21,185 nt of DNA. Origin: JAYFNU01 sp964458545 (GTDB lineage Bacteria; Bacillota; Clostridia; Oscillospirales; Ruminococcaceae). The stretch is from assembly GCA_964458545.1 (NCBI GenBank), contig CAYWJF010000028.1, positions 1 to 21,185 on the forward strand. The letters are read 5' to 3'. Below the pieces are notes generated by a model, which was given only the letters and a program-made list of their open reading frames with translations, made no database searches and had not been told where the DNA came from. Below, in pieces: positions 1 through 6,639 of this stretch (its first letter is position 1; every line of letters begins with the position of its first letter). Position numbers and translations under genes: made by a program.

Positions 1-627
1 GTCGAGGTGGTAGGACTTGCCGAAGGTTGTCCAGTAGATTTCGCCGCCGACATAGCCGCCCTCGCTCGCCTTCGTCTGCATATCCTCAAGAGATACGGGG
101 TTAAAGTCGATAGAGCAGACCGCCGCGATTAGTATAGCGACTACCGCGATAATAGTAACGAGCTTCTTTGCCTTGCCATCAAGCTTGTCGTTCTTAAGAA
201 GAAGAATGATAAGCGGCAGGAACGCGATAATGGCGACGATAACGCCCATGTTGTTCCAAAGCACGAACTTAAATTTGTTCTTTTCGGAAACGGGGTCCTT
301 GTGGTTTGCCGCCTTCCAAAGCTGGCTTCCAACGACCACGAGTACGAGGTCGGCAACAAGCGCGATAATAAGCGGGGTGGTGATGTCGCTGAAGATTGTG
401 CCGAGGAAGTTCTGGAAAGCTTCCCAGTTGCCGTTAAGGATAAGTATCGCGAGCACCTCAAAGGCGATAGCGCATACCCAGAGTATAGCCGCGCCGATAC
501 GGAGCCCCGAAGCGCCGCCCTTGCTCGCCGTCTTTACGGAAGCGGGAGCCTCAGCCTTTTCTACGGGCGTTTCATCAGCTTTTTTTGCGGCGGGCTTTTT
601 TGTAGTTGTCTTTTTTGTTTCAGCCAT
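1..627 (-). CDS. Membrane protein of unknown function, 3' end cut by window edge
   Basis: An open frame of 209 codons runs off the left edge, so the C-terminus is missing. It starts at ATG 627-625, preceded by a GAGGAG-like ribosome binding site. The first ~40 residues are Lys/Ala/Thr/Pro-rich (AETKKTTTKKPAAKKADE...), a probable disordered cytoplasmic tail. Three to four hydrophobic segments follow, at roughly residues 44-65, 84-102, 127-145 and 154-170. The visible end, around residues 190-209, reads GGEIYWTTFGKSYHLD, recalling the 'YWT..G..YHL' element I associate with uncharacterised Clostridia membrane proteins, where a Cys often follows; that comparison is from memory. Overlapping plus-strand frames lack a start signal and this membrane logic, so I take them as shadows. 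Function unknown. Confidence 0.75.
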   Translation of the reverse strand, partial: MAETKKTTTKKPAAKKADETPVEKAEAPASVKTASKGGASGLRIGAAILWVCAIAFEVLAILILNGNWEAFQNFLGTIFSDITTPLIIALVADLVLVVVGSQLWKAANHKDPVSEKNKFKFVLWNNMGVIVAIIAFLPLIILLLKNDKLDGKAKKLVTIIAVVAILIAAVCSIDFNPVSLEDMQTKASEGGYVGGEIYWTTFGKSYHLD

Positions 628-670
628 TTTTATTCTCCTCAATAAATAGTAATAACCTAAAGATAAACAT

Positions 671-699
671 AATATATCAAACTTCGCCTCGTTTTGCAA
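671..699 (-). promoter_or_regulatory. Predicted sigma-A promoter for the membrane-protein gene
   Basis: Read on the minus strand, TTGCAA (699-694) and TATATT (676-671) are separated by exactly 17 bases. They lie about 45 bases upstream of the ATG at 627, in an AT-rich spacer. Only the sequence match supports this. Confidence 0.6.
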
Positions 700-790
700 A
701 CTATATATAAAATAAATTCATATAAAAGCTATCACGCGTTAATATCTTTAGCATATACTCAAGGCGAAGAATGGGAGAAGGGAGAAAAGC

Positions 791-1849
791 ATGAGCGATT
801 TATATATAATCACGGGCGGCGCGGGGCACCTCGGAAACACGATAACCCGCCAGCTTGTCCGCGACGGAAAACGGGTGCGCGCCTTTGTGCTTCCGAACGA
901 AAGAACCGACGGCGTATTTGACGAGTCGGTTGAAGTAGTACGCGGCGATATACGCAACAAGAACGACCTTGTGCGGCTCTTTGAGGGAACGGCGGGAAAG
1001 AACGTATACGTTATACACACCGCGGGGATAGTCACTATCTCCTCGCGCTTCTTACAAAGCGTCTACGACGTGAATGTAACGGGCACAAAGAATGTGGTTG
1101 AAGCGTGTGAACAGTACGGCGCAAGGAAGCTTGTCTATATCAGTTCCGTTCACGCCTTGCCCGAAAAGGCTAAGGGCGAGACGATAAGCGAGGTTAAGGA
1201 GTTTAACAAGGAAAAGCTCGTTGGGCTTTACGCGCAGACGAAGGCGGAGGCAACGGCGGCGGTGCTCGCGGCGGGAAAGCGCGGGCTTAACGTGTCGGTG
1301 GTGCATCCCTCGGGGATTATCGGTCCGAACGATTACGGACACGGGCATATGACCCAGCTGGTTGTCGATTACCTTAACGGCAGACTTACCGCCGCAATAA
1401 AGGGTGGCTACGACTTCGTGGACGTGCGCGATGTAGCGGCGGGAACGATAGCGTGTTGCGAAAGGGGCAGAAGCGGCGAATGCTATATCCTCTCCAATCG
1501 CTACGTTGAGGTAAAGGAGCTTTTAAATACCGTACACGAGATAACGGGAAAAAGGAAGATAACCGTTTACCTGAAGCTTTGGTTCGTAAAGGCGGTAGCG
1601 CCGCTCTGCGAGGGATATTATAAAATGCTTCGCCAAACGCCGCTATTCACGGCATACTCGATATACACCCTCGGCAGCAACTCGCTCTTCTCGCACGCCA
1701 AGGCGACGAGGGAGCTTGGCTACAATCCCCGCCCCGTGGAGGAGAGCCTTCGCGATACGGTCAAGTGGCTTGCGGAACAAGGAAGAATTAAGCTTCACGC
1801 CGAAACCAAAAAGGAGCGCGCCGCGAGGAAGCCACGAAAGGCGCAGTAG
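791..1849 (+). CDS. Extended short-chain dehydrogenase/reductase, NAD-dependent epimerase/dehydratase family
   Basis: The 352-residue protein has a Rossmann fold at the N-terminus with the dinucleotide motif TGGAGHLG (G9, G12, G15). The SDR catalytic set is present: Ser118/119 and YAQTK with Tyr147 and Lys151. Length and the VHPSGIIGPNDYG segment (~171-183) fit the extended SDR group of dihydroflavonol-4-reductase/3-beta-HSD-like enzymes, so NAD(P)-linked oxidoreduction or epimerisation is expected; the substrate cannot be read from the sequence. The C-terminus is very basic (EKKERAARKPRKAQ-like). The start at 791 is fixed by the purine-rich GGGAGAAGGGAGA just upstream. It appears monocistronic: divergent from the membrane-protein gene and followed by a strong terminator. 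No sugar genes are adjacent, so I do not link it to the distant nonulosonate locus. Confidence 0.85.
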   Translation: MSDLYIITGGAGHLGNTITRQLVRDGKRVRAFVLPNERTDGVFDESVEVVRGDIRNKNDLVRLFEGTAGKNVYVIHTAGIVTISSRFLQSVYDVNVTGTKNVVEACEQYGARKLVYISSVHALPEKAKGETISEVKEFNKEKLVGLYAQTKAEATAAVLAAGKRGLNVSVVHPSGIIGPNDYGHGHMTQLVVDYLNGRLTAAIKGGYDFVDVRDVAAGTIACCERGRSGECYILSNRYVEVKELLNTVHEITGKRKITVYLKLWFVKAVAPLCEGYYKMLRQTPLFTAYSIYTLGSNSLFSHAKATRELGYNPRPVEESLRDTVKWLAEQGRIKLHAETKKERAARKPRKAQ

Positions 1850-1869
1850 CCGCGTAAAAACAAAGATTA

Positions 1870-1900
1870 AAACCGACGGAGGTATCTCCGTCGGTTTTTT
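1870..1900 (+). terminator. Rho-independent terminator after the SDR gene
   Basis: A 12-bp perfect stem (AAACCGACGGAG with CTCCGTCGGTTT, loop GTAT) is followed by a run of T to 1900. On the other strand the stem is followed by TTTTAAT, so it may also stop the convergent minus gene ending at 1961. Confidence 0.9.
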
Positions 1901-1960
1901 GAAGCAAGGTGTCACCCGCTTTTAGTTTATTTCGTATAACCTGCCTGTACTCATAGCTGT

Positions 1961-2767
1961 CTACGCGCCAGCGCTTGTTACCGCGTCCTTAAAGCGCTCA
2001 AGCGCCGCGGCTACTCGCCGCCTATATTCGGCATAGTCGTTCTCCGAAAAATTGCCTTTAAAAAAGCTTTCGCGGTATGCCCTCTTTAGGTGCCAGCGTG
2101 CCATATACTCTTTCTTATTTATGCTGTATATTAGCGTCGTAGAGCTCTTTAGAATTCCGCTTTTGTCGAAGAGTATCGAATACAGCAAGGGAAAGCGTGA
2201 CAGCGCGAGGGTAAGCGTTTCTTTCTTTGGCGCGGCAAAGTCCGCCGCCCCGCAAAGCTTAATTATTGCGTCCGCCGACGCTTCTCGCTCGGCTTTTCCG
2301 CGCGGAAGGTCGTTTTTGTAATTAAAGCGAAAAGGGGATATCCCGCGCGCCTCTAAAAGCTCGCGCGACTCAAAGGTGCTTTCTATTAGAGCGTGCGCGG
2401 TGTCGCTGTCACAGCCGCGCGATTTTGAAACCCTCTCTTGCAGCTCATAGACGAGCGGGTGCGCCGCTTCGTCGAGACAGTAATGTGAAAGAAAACCGAA
2501 AAGGTAGGCGCGCTCCATAGCGGTAAGGGCGCCGTCGTCTTTTAAGAGCTTTAGCGGAAGCGAGAGAGTCGCTTCTTCGTGAAAGCGGTCGGCGAGCGTG
2601 TATAGACCCTTTTTAGAAACCACGCAGTCGGCGTAGTAGAGAAGGTCAGCGCCCTGTGCGCCTAAGCGATAAAGCCTCGGAAATTGTTCGCATTCCTCAC
2701 GCCCCGTAAAATTCACGCTCTTTAGCGCGCCGTCCGCGAAAAGCGAATGGGATATCAAATCTGGCAT
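1961..2767 (-). CDS. Zinc-dependent phospholipase C-like protein
   Basis: The 268-residue protein matches the layout of the Zn_dep_PLPC family. It begins MPDLISHSLFADGAL with His7 and has GAQGAD (36-41, usually GxQGPD) followed by a Tyr pair. Further candidate metal ligands are His63 and GFLSHYCLDEAAHPL with His95, Asp99 and His103, then His125. Family members are predicted metal-dependent phosphohydrolases, many uncharacterised; there is no signal peptide, so a cytoplasmic role is likely. GAQGAD has Ala in place of the usual Pro. The ATG at 2767 follows a textbook AAGGAGG. Phospholipase activity itself is an inference. Confidence 0.8.
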   Translation of the reverse strand: MPDLISHSLFADGALKSVNFTGREECEQFPRLYRLGAQGADLLYYADCVVSKKGLYTLADRFHEEATLSLPLKLLKDDGALTAMERAYLFGFLSHYCLDEAAHPLVYELQERVSKSRGCDSDTAHALIESTFESRELLEARGISPFRFNYKNDLPRGKAEREASADAIIKLCGAADFAAPKKETLTLALSRFPLLYSILFDKSGILKSSTTLIYSINKKEYMARWHLKRAYRESFFKGNFSENDYAEYRRRVAAALERFKDAVTSAGA

Positions 2768-2788
2768 TCCGCCGCCTCCTTAAAGAAT

Positions 2789-2813
2789 ATGCCCGACAGC
2801 TTTTGTCGGGCAT
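2789..2813 (-). terminator. Hairpin terminator after the GH25 gene
   Basis: A 10-bp perfect stem ATGCCCGACA/TGTCGGGCAT with a 5-base loop lies just past the stop of the lysozyme gene. On the minus strand it is followed only by ATTCTTTAA, a weak T-tract, and it sits immediately before the ribosome binding site of the phospholipase-like gene. It may therefore be a leaky terminator or attenuator between two co-directional genes. Confidence 0.6.
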
Positions 2814-2820
2814 AGCTTGT

Positions 2821-4659
2821 TTAATAACCTAAGTAGCAAAGGTTCATATCAACGTAGCCGTTAATTCCGTTTACGCTTCCCTTTGAGGAGTACTGCCATA
2901 TATCGTACCGCCGCGCGTAGCTTGCTTTGTCTGTATAGTGCGCGAGCCATATTACATAGCTTTCAAGCTCCGAGGCGTAGAGATAGCTTTCAAAATAGTT
3001 CTTGTTTGCGTAAACGCCGGGGGTGTAGCCCGCCGAGCGTATAGTTTCGCAGAACGCCCTCGTTACCTTTGTTCTCTGAGAGGCGGTAAGGTTGTTCGCG
3101 CGCCCCGAGGAGCTGCCCGAGTATTCCACGTCTATTACTATCGGGTAGCTTATGTTGTAGCCCTGAACGTACTGCAGGCACATACTTGCCTCTTCTACCG
3201 CTTCCGCCTCGGTTATTGCCTGCGTGAAGAAGTAAACGCCCACCTTAAGACCCGCCGCGCTCGCGCCCTGTACATGCGAGCGGTACTCGTTGTCGAGTAC
3301 AAGCTTTCCGCTCGAATAGCCGCGGAAGCCGAGCCGCACAAAGACGAAATCTATACCGCTCGCCTTTACCTTTGCCCAGTCTACGTTCTCCTGCCATGTA
3401 GAAACGTCTATTCCGAGGTTTCCGTTAGAGCCGCCGCCGCGCGCGCCGTCGCTGTCGAAGTAGTAGTTAGCGCCGTTGATTATCTGCCAGCCCGTAACCT
3501 TGTTGCCGTTTTTATCGTAGTAATAGGTTTTGCCGTTCAGCGTCTGCCAGCCATAGTAGGTGGTGACGCTCTCGCTCTTTACCGTTACCTGCGGCACCGC
3601 CGTAAACTGATATACAGGGTTTCCGCTCGCGTCCTTGACGGGCACGCCGCTCGCTATAACCTCAAGCAGCACATTCGTCGGCGAGGGCTCTGGAGCGGGC
3701 TCTGGTTCGGGCTCGGGTTCAGGCTCTGGTGTAACGGCGGGGTCAACCGCCGCGCCTTCCTCTTCCGCGCCGCCTGCGTCTATGCGCCACGCCTCGGTAA
3801 TGTAGCCGTCCGCGTCAAGCGTGACCCAAACGGTGCTTGCCGAGCCGTTCGCAAAGTTTATGTAATTCTTTCCGTCCGCACCCACGGTAACTACAGGCTT
3901 GTATTTTACCACCTGTACGCCGTTTGCGTCGAGCAGAGGCGTTTCGGTGTTCTTGGTATCGGTCTTTGTTGAGGATTCAACATACTCCACCGTGTTCGCA
4001 ACTGCCGGGCGGGTGGTGTTTGCGCCCGTGTTGCCGCCGCTGTTGTACTTAGCGTCGTCCTCCGCCGCGTTTATATCCTTTTCGCTTACAACAAGCTTAG
4101 AAACGTCCTTTTTAACGTAGGTCACCTTCGGCTCCACCGCCGCGACGGTGGTTATCGTCTTTGCAAGAACGCCCGCCACCGCTTGAAGCGCCACATTGTA
4201 GCTTCCGTCGGAGATATCGCTTATGTATACCGTGCCGTCCATATCGTCGTCCACCGCCGTAATTACGTTGGACGAGCTGTTCTTCGGCGAAATTTTGAAC
4301 TCGAAGGGAACGCCCGTAACAACCTCGTCCTTTTCGTTAAGAACGGTTATTGAAAGGTCCAGCTCAACGGAAAGCACCTTTAGCTTTAATTCGCCCATAC
4401 TTACCGTAGCCGCCGTGCGCCGCATGGCGGGGTCGTAGTTTATTACCGTGTAGCTTGTACCGTCCTCCGCCTTCGTTACTCCCACGCCGCAAAGGCTTAG
4501 CGCCGAAAGCGAATAGCTGACGATTAGCGCAAGCACAAGCACCGCCGAAACGCCGTATTCGAATATCCGCTTGCGGTTATTCTTTATCGTCTGCGGCAGT
4601 CTTTTAAAGAAAGCACCAAGTCTATTTAGGTATTCTTTTATCTTAATTTTAAACTCCAT
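2821..4659 (-). CDS. Membrane-anchored GH25 lysozyme (muramidase) with cell-wall-binding repeats
   Basis: The 612-residue protein is expected to cut peptidoglycan between MurNAc and GlcNAc outside the membrane. The order is: basic cytoplasmic tail (1-32); one transmembrane anchor (about 33-54), with no cleavage site I trust; a beta-rich Ig-like region (about 85-175); a low-complexity part; a Pro-Glu linker (311-326); two choline-binding-type repeats (368-402, e.g. GWQTLNGKTYYYDKNGNKVT); and the GH25 domain (415-612). The GH25 domain opens GIDVSTWQ with Asp418 and carries the catalytic-type IDVE motif, Asp510 and Glu512. The C-terminus WQYSSKG...GIN..VDMN is typical of GH25. A strong promoter lies upstream and a hairpin downstream, so it is probably a single-gene unit. 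The ~350-residue region before the catalytic domain is longer than in most secreted GH25 enzymes. Confidence 0.93.
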   Translation of the reverse strand: MEFKIKIKEYLNRLGAFFKRLPQTIKNNRKRIFEYGVSAVLVLALIVSYSLSALSLCGVGVTKAEDGTSYTVINYDPAMRRTAATVSMGELKLKVLSVELDLSITVLNEKDEVVTGVPFEFKISPKNSSSNVITAVDDDMDGTVYISDISDGSYNVALQAVAGVLAKTITTVAAVEPKVTYVKKDVSKLVVSEKDINAAEDDAKYNSGGNTGANTTRPAVANTVEYVESSTKTDTKNTETPLLDANGVQVVKYKPVVTVGADGKNYINFANGSASTVWVTLDADGYITEAWRIDAGGAEEEGAAVDPAVTPEPEPEPEPEPAPEPSPTNVLLEVIASGVPVKDASGNPVYQFTAVPQVTVKSESVTTYYGWQTLNGKTYYYDKNGNKVTGWQIINGANYYFDSDGARGGGSNGNLGIDVSTWQENVDWAKVKASGIDFVFVRLGFRGYSSGKLVLDNEYRSHVQGASAAGLKVGVYFFTQAITEAEAVEEASMCLQYVQGYNISYPIVIDVEYSGSSSGRANNLTASQRTKVTRAFCETIRSAGYTPGVYANKNYFESYLYASELESYVIWLAHYTDKASYARRYDIWQYSSKGSVNGINGYVDMNLCYLGY

Positions 4660-4732
4660 AATTCTCCGTCCGTGTCGATTTATGAATGTCGGTTTTAAAT
4701 ACAGTTACTCATTTTTATAAAGATACAGCTTA

Positions 4733-4761
4733 ATTATACAACAAAGAGTATAAAAGTGCAA
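4733..4761 (-). promoter_or_regulatory. Predicted sigma-A promoter for the GH25 gene
   Basis: Minus-strand TTGCAC (4761-4756) and a perfect TATAAT (4738-4733) are separated by 17 bases. They lie about 75 bases upstream of the ATG at 4659. Confidence 0.75.
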
Positions 4762-4763
4762 CA

Positions 4764-4796
4764 ATTAAAGGCTTCGTAAAACACGAAGCCTTTAAT
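4764..4796 (-). terminator. Terminator hairpin after the decarboxylase beta-subunit gene
   Basis: A 14-bp perfect stem (ATTAAAGGCTTCGT with ACGAAGCCTTTAAT) around a 5-base loop lies 40 bases past the oadB stop. On the minus strand the stem ends in TTTAATTGTT. It sits directly upstream of the GH25 promoter and would insulate the two units. Confidence 0.8.
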
Positions 4797-4836
4797 AGAT
4801 ACTATATTAAGCTGTATTTGAGAACTAAACGCTAAC

Positions 4837-6018
4837 TCAGACCTTGTCCGCGAACATCGAGATGAACACGCCCGCCGCGACAGCCGAGCCGATAACGCCA
4901 GAGACGTTCGGACCCATAGCGTGCATAAGCAGGTAGTTGTTCGGGTTCTCCTTAAGACCTACGGTCTGGGAAACGCGCGCCGCCATAGGTACGGCGGAAA
5001 CGCCTGCCGAGCCGATAAGGGGGTTAACCTTGCCGCCCGTGAAGAGGTACATAAGCTTTCCGAAGAGAACGCCGCCCGCGGTGGAGATGCAGAAGGCGAC
5101 GAGACCCATAAGGATAATCTTAAGGGTGCTGCCCGAAAGGAAATTCTCCGCTGTGGCTGTCGCGCCGACGGTAACGCCGAGGAATATTGTTATAATGTTC
5201 ATAAGCTCGTTGGAGGCGGTCTTTACAAGACGGTCGGCAACGCCGCTTTCCTTAAGCAGGTTTCCGAGCATAAGGCAACCGACAAGGGAAGCCGCGTCGG
5301 GAACGATAAGGGAAACAACAAGGGTAACGACAATCGGGAAAACAATCTTCTCGGTCTTGGATACGGGGCGGAGCTGGTCCATAACGACCGCTCTTTCCTT
5401 CTTGGTGGTAAGCGCTTTCATTATAGGCGGTTGGATGAACGGAACGAGCGCCATATAAGAGTACGCCGCCACCGCGATAGCGGGGAGAAGATGAGGCGCG
5501 AGAGTTTTTGTTACGAAGATGGCGGTAGGTCCGTCCGCGCCGCCGATTATACCTATTGAGCTTGCCTCAAGCGCGTTGAAGCCGAGCGCTATGCTTCCCG
5601 CGAAGGTCGCGAAGATGCCGAGCTGTGCCGCCGCGCCGAGGAAGAGGGTCTTCGGATTAGCTATAAGCGGCGAGAAGTCGGTCATAGCGCCGATACCGAG
5701 GAAGATGAGCGGCGGGTAGATACCGAGCTTTACGCCGAGGTAAAGGATATCGAGGAGTCCGCCGTCGTGGAGCACCGCGCCGTAGTCAATATTCGCGCCG
5801 TTGAAGAGCTCCATATGCATCATCGCCGCGCCGGGAAGGTTGGTAAGCAACATACCGAAGGCAATAGGTACAAGCAGCAGCGGCTCAAACTTCTTGACGA
5901 TAGCGAGATAGAAAAGCACCATTACTATGGCGTACATAACGAGCGAGCGCCAGTCGGCGTTAGCGATAATGCGCGCGACGCCCGTGTTGCCGAGAAAGTT
6001 TTGTATTGTTTCTAACAT
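4837..6018 (-). CDS. oadB: Sodium ion-translocating decarboxylase, beta subunit (OadB/GcdB/MmdB family)
   Basis: The 393-residue, very hydrophobic protein fits the beta subunit of Na+-pumping biotin-dependent decarboxylases (oxaloacetate, methylmalonyl-CoA or glutaconyl-CoA). This subunit decarboxylates carboxybiotin and moves Na+ outward. Family hallmarks are SIGIIGGADGPTAIFVT (about 154-170, with the conserved Asp162), PLIGSAGVSAVPMAARV (about 338-354) and the C-terminal NYLLMHAMGPNVSGVIGSA. Length is normal for the family and nothing is truncated. The ATG at 6018 follows GGGGGTAGAAAAG. It is the second gene of a two-gene operon, 13 bases after the OadG/biotinyl-like gene. Which carboxylated substrate is used cannot be told, because no carboxyltransferase (alpha subunit) gene is in the window. 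Confidence 0.93.
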   Translation of the reverse strand: MLETIQNFLGNTGVARIIANADWRSLVMYAIVMVLFYLAIVKKFEPLLLVPIAFGMLLTNLPGAAMMHMELFNGANIDYGAVLHDGGLLDILYLGVKLGIYPPLIFLGIGAMTDFSPLIANPKTLFLGAAAQLGIFATFAGSIALGFNALEASSIGIIGGADGPTAIFVTKTLAPHLLPAIAVAAYSYMALVPFIQPPIMKALTTKKERAVVMDQLRPVSKTEKIVFPIVVTLVVSLIVPDAASLVGCLMLGNLLKESGVADRLVKTASNELMNIITIFLGVTVGATATAENFLSGSTLKIILMGLVAFCISTAGGVLFGKLMYLFTGGKVNPLIGSAGVSAVPMAARVSQTVGLKENPNNYLLMHAMGPNVSGVIGSAVAAGVFISMFADKV

Positions 6019-6031
6019 TCTTTTCTACCCC

Positions 6032-6403
6032 CTATTCGACCGTAAAGAGCTTAGCGCCCTTTTTAACGTGGTCGCCCGCGCTCACAAGGAACTTGACCGT
6101 TCCCGCCTCAGGCGAGAAAATCTGGTTCATCGTGCCGCTTTCGGTTACGGCGGTAATGACCGCGTCGCCGACCTTGACGGAGGTGACGGAGGAAACGCTC
6201 TCTATTGTGGCGGCGAAGGGTGCGACAACCGTCTTAACGGCGGAGGTCGGCTTCTTTCCGCGGAAGATACGCTCCATAATAGAAAGACAGATGAAAATAA
6301 CAGCAAGTACCGAGAAAACAATCAGTACGCCCACGAGGCAGGTGACGCCCACATCAGCGGCTGTAAAGTTGTTTACGTCGGCGGTGGAAAGGGTAACCGG
6401 CAT
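6032..6403 (-). CDS. OadG-like membrane segment fused to a biotinyl-type domain that lacks the biotin lysine
   Basis: The 123-residue protein has one transmembrane helix (about 19-41) and a basic stop-transfer (ERIFRGKK), as in gamma/delta subunits of Na+-pumping decarboxylases. A biotinyl/lipoyl barrel follows (about 58-123: VVAPFAATIESV..VKVGDAVI...SPEAGTVKFLVSAGDHVKKG). In active biotin carriers the hairpin reads EAMKMENEI; here it reads ESGTMNQI, with Thr91 at the lysine position and no lysine in the turn. The reading frame is intact on both sides, so this is substitution rather than frameshift. The gene is directly upstream of oadB and shares its promoter. It may be a structural assembly subunit rather than a carrier, or a degenerate one. 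The start follows AAGGAAGTG. Confidence 0.8.
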   Translation of the reverse strand: MPVTLSTADVNNFTAADVGVTCLVGVLIVFSVLAVIFICLSIMERIFRGKKPTSAVKTVVAPFAATIESVSSVTSVKVGDAVITAVTESGTMNQIFSPEAGTVKFLVSAGDHVKKGAKLFTVE

Positions 6404-6419
6404 AAAAATTCACTTCCTT

Positions 6420-6445
6420 AAAAAAACCGCCCTTTCATAGGACGG
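6420..6445 (-). terminator. Terminator-like hairpin in the leader of the decarboxylase operon (possible attenuator)
   Basis: On the minus strand a 7-bp stem (CCGTCCT with AGGGCGG, one G-U pair, loop ATGAA) is followed at once by seven T residues. It lies between the predicted promoter and the first start codon, just before the ribosome binding site AAGGAAG. No plus-strand gene ends here, so it is not serving an upstream gene. Confidence 0.6.
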
Positions 6446-6469
6446 ATACTTAATACCGAAATCATATTA

Positions 6470-6499
6470 ATGATACATTAGAGTAGGTAAGAAAGTCAA
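6470..6499 (-). promoter_or_regulatory. Predicted sigma-A promoter for the oadG-like/oadB operon
   Basis: Minus-strand TTGACT (6499-6494) and TATCAT (6475-6470) are separated by 18 bases. The predicted transcript would start near 6463, giving a leader of about 60 bases that contains the hairpin with T-tract. Confidence 0.6.
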
Positions 6500-6546
6500 C
6501 AGAAATAGCTGGAAATAAAAAGTTTTATTTTATTTGACAAAAACCC

Positions 6547-6575
6547 TTGATATAGGACAAAAAATATAATATAAT
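6547..6575 (+). promoter_or_regulatory. Predicted sigma-A promoter for uracil permease
   Basis: TTGATA (6547-6552) and a perfect TATAAT (6570-6575) are separated by 17 bases. A second TTGACA at 6535 is too far from this -10. The promoter is back-to-back with that of the decarboxylase operon. Confidence 0.65.
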
Positions 6576-6587
6576 ACTAACAATTTG

Positions 6588-6613
6588 GGCGTTACTTTGT
6601 AATCCGCAACGCC
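6588..6613 (+). promoter_or_regulatory. Small leader hairpin upstream of uracil permease
   Basis: GGCGTT (6588-6593) and AACGCC (6608-6613) can pair around a 14-base loop, a few bases after the predicted transcription start. I see neither a PyrR-binding loop nor a purine riboswitch core, and no T-tract follows, so any regulatory role is speculative. Confidence 0.25.
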
Positions 6614-6639
6614 AATAAATGGGAAAAGAGGAGCAAGCT

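Noticed and set aside
3690..3740. Short tandem repeat (GGCTC/GGTTC-like) as a possible slippage or CRISPR-like array
   Set aside because: It encodes the Pro-Glu linker of the GH25 protein in frame; there are no unique spacers.
2938..3972. Long plus-strand open frame (344 codons) opposite the GH25 lysozyme gene
   Set aside because: The minus-strand protein has clear domains and catalytic motifs. The plus-strand translation is Arg/Val/Ala-rich without any motif and comes from the biased codon use of the opposite gene.
6576..6639. PyrR-binding site or purine riboswitch in the uracil permease leader
   Set aside because: Only a short GGCGTT/AACGCC hairpin is visible; the conserved PyrR loop and purine riboswitch core are absent, and the leader is too short.
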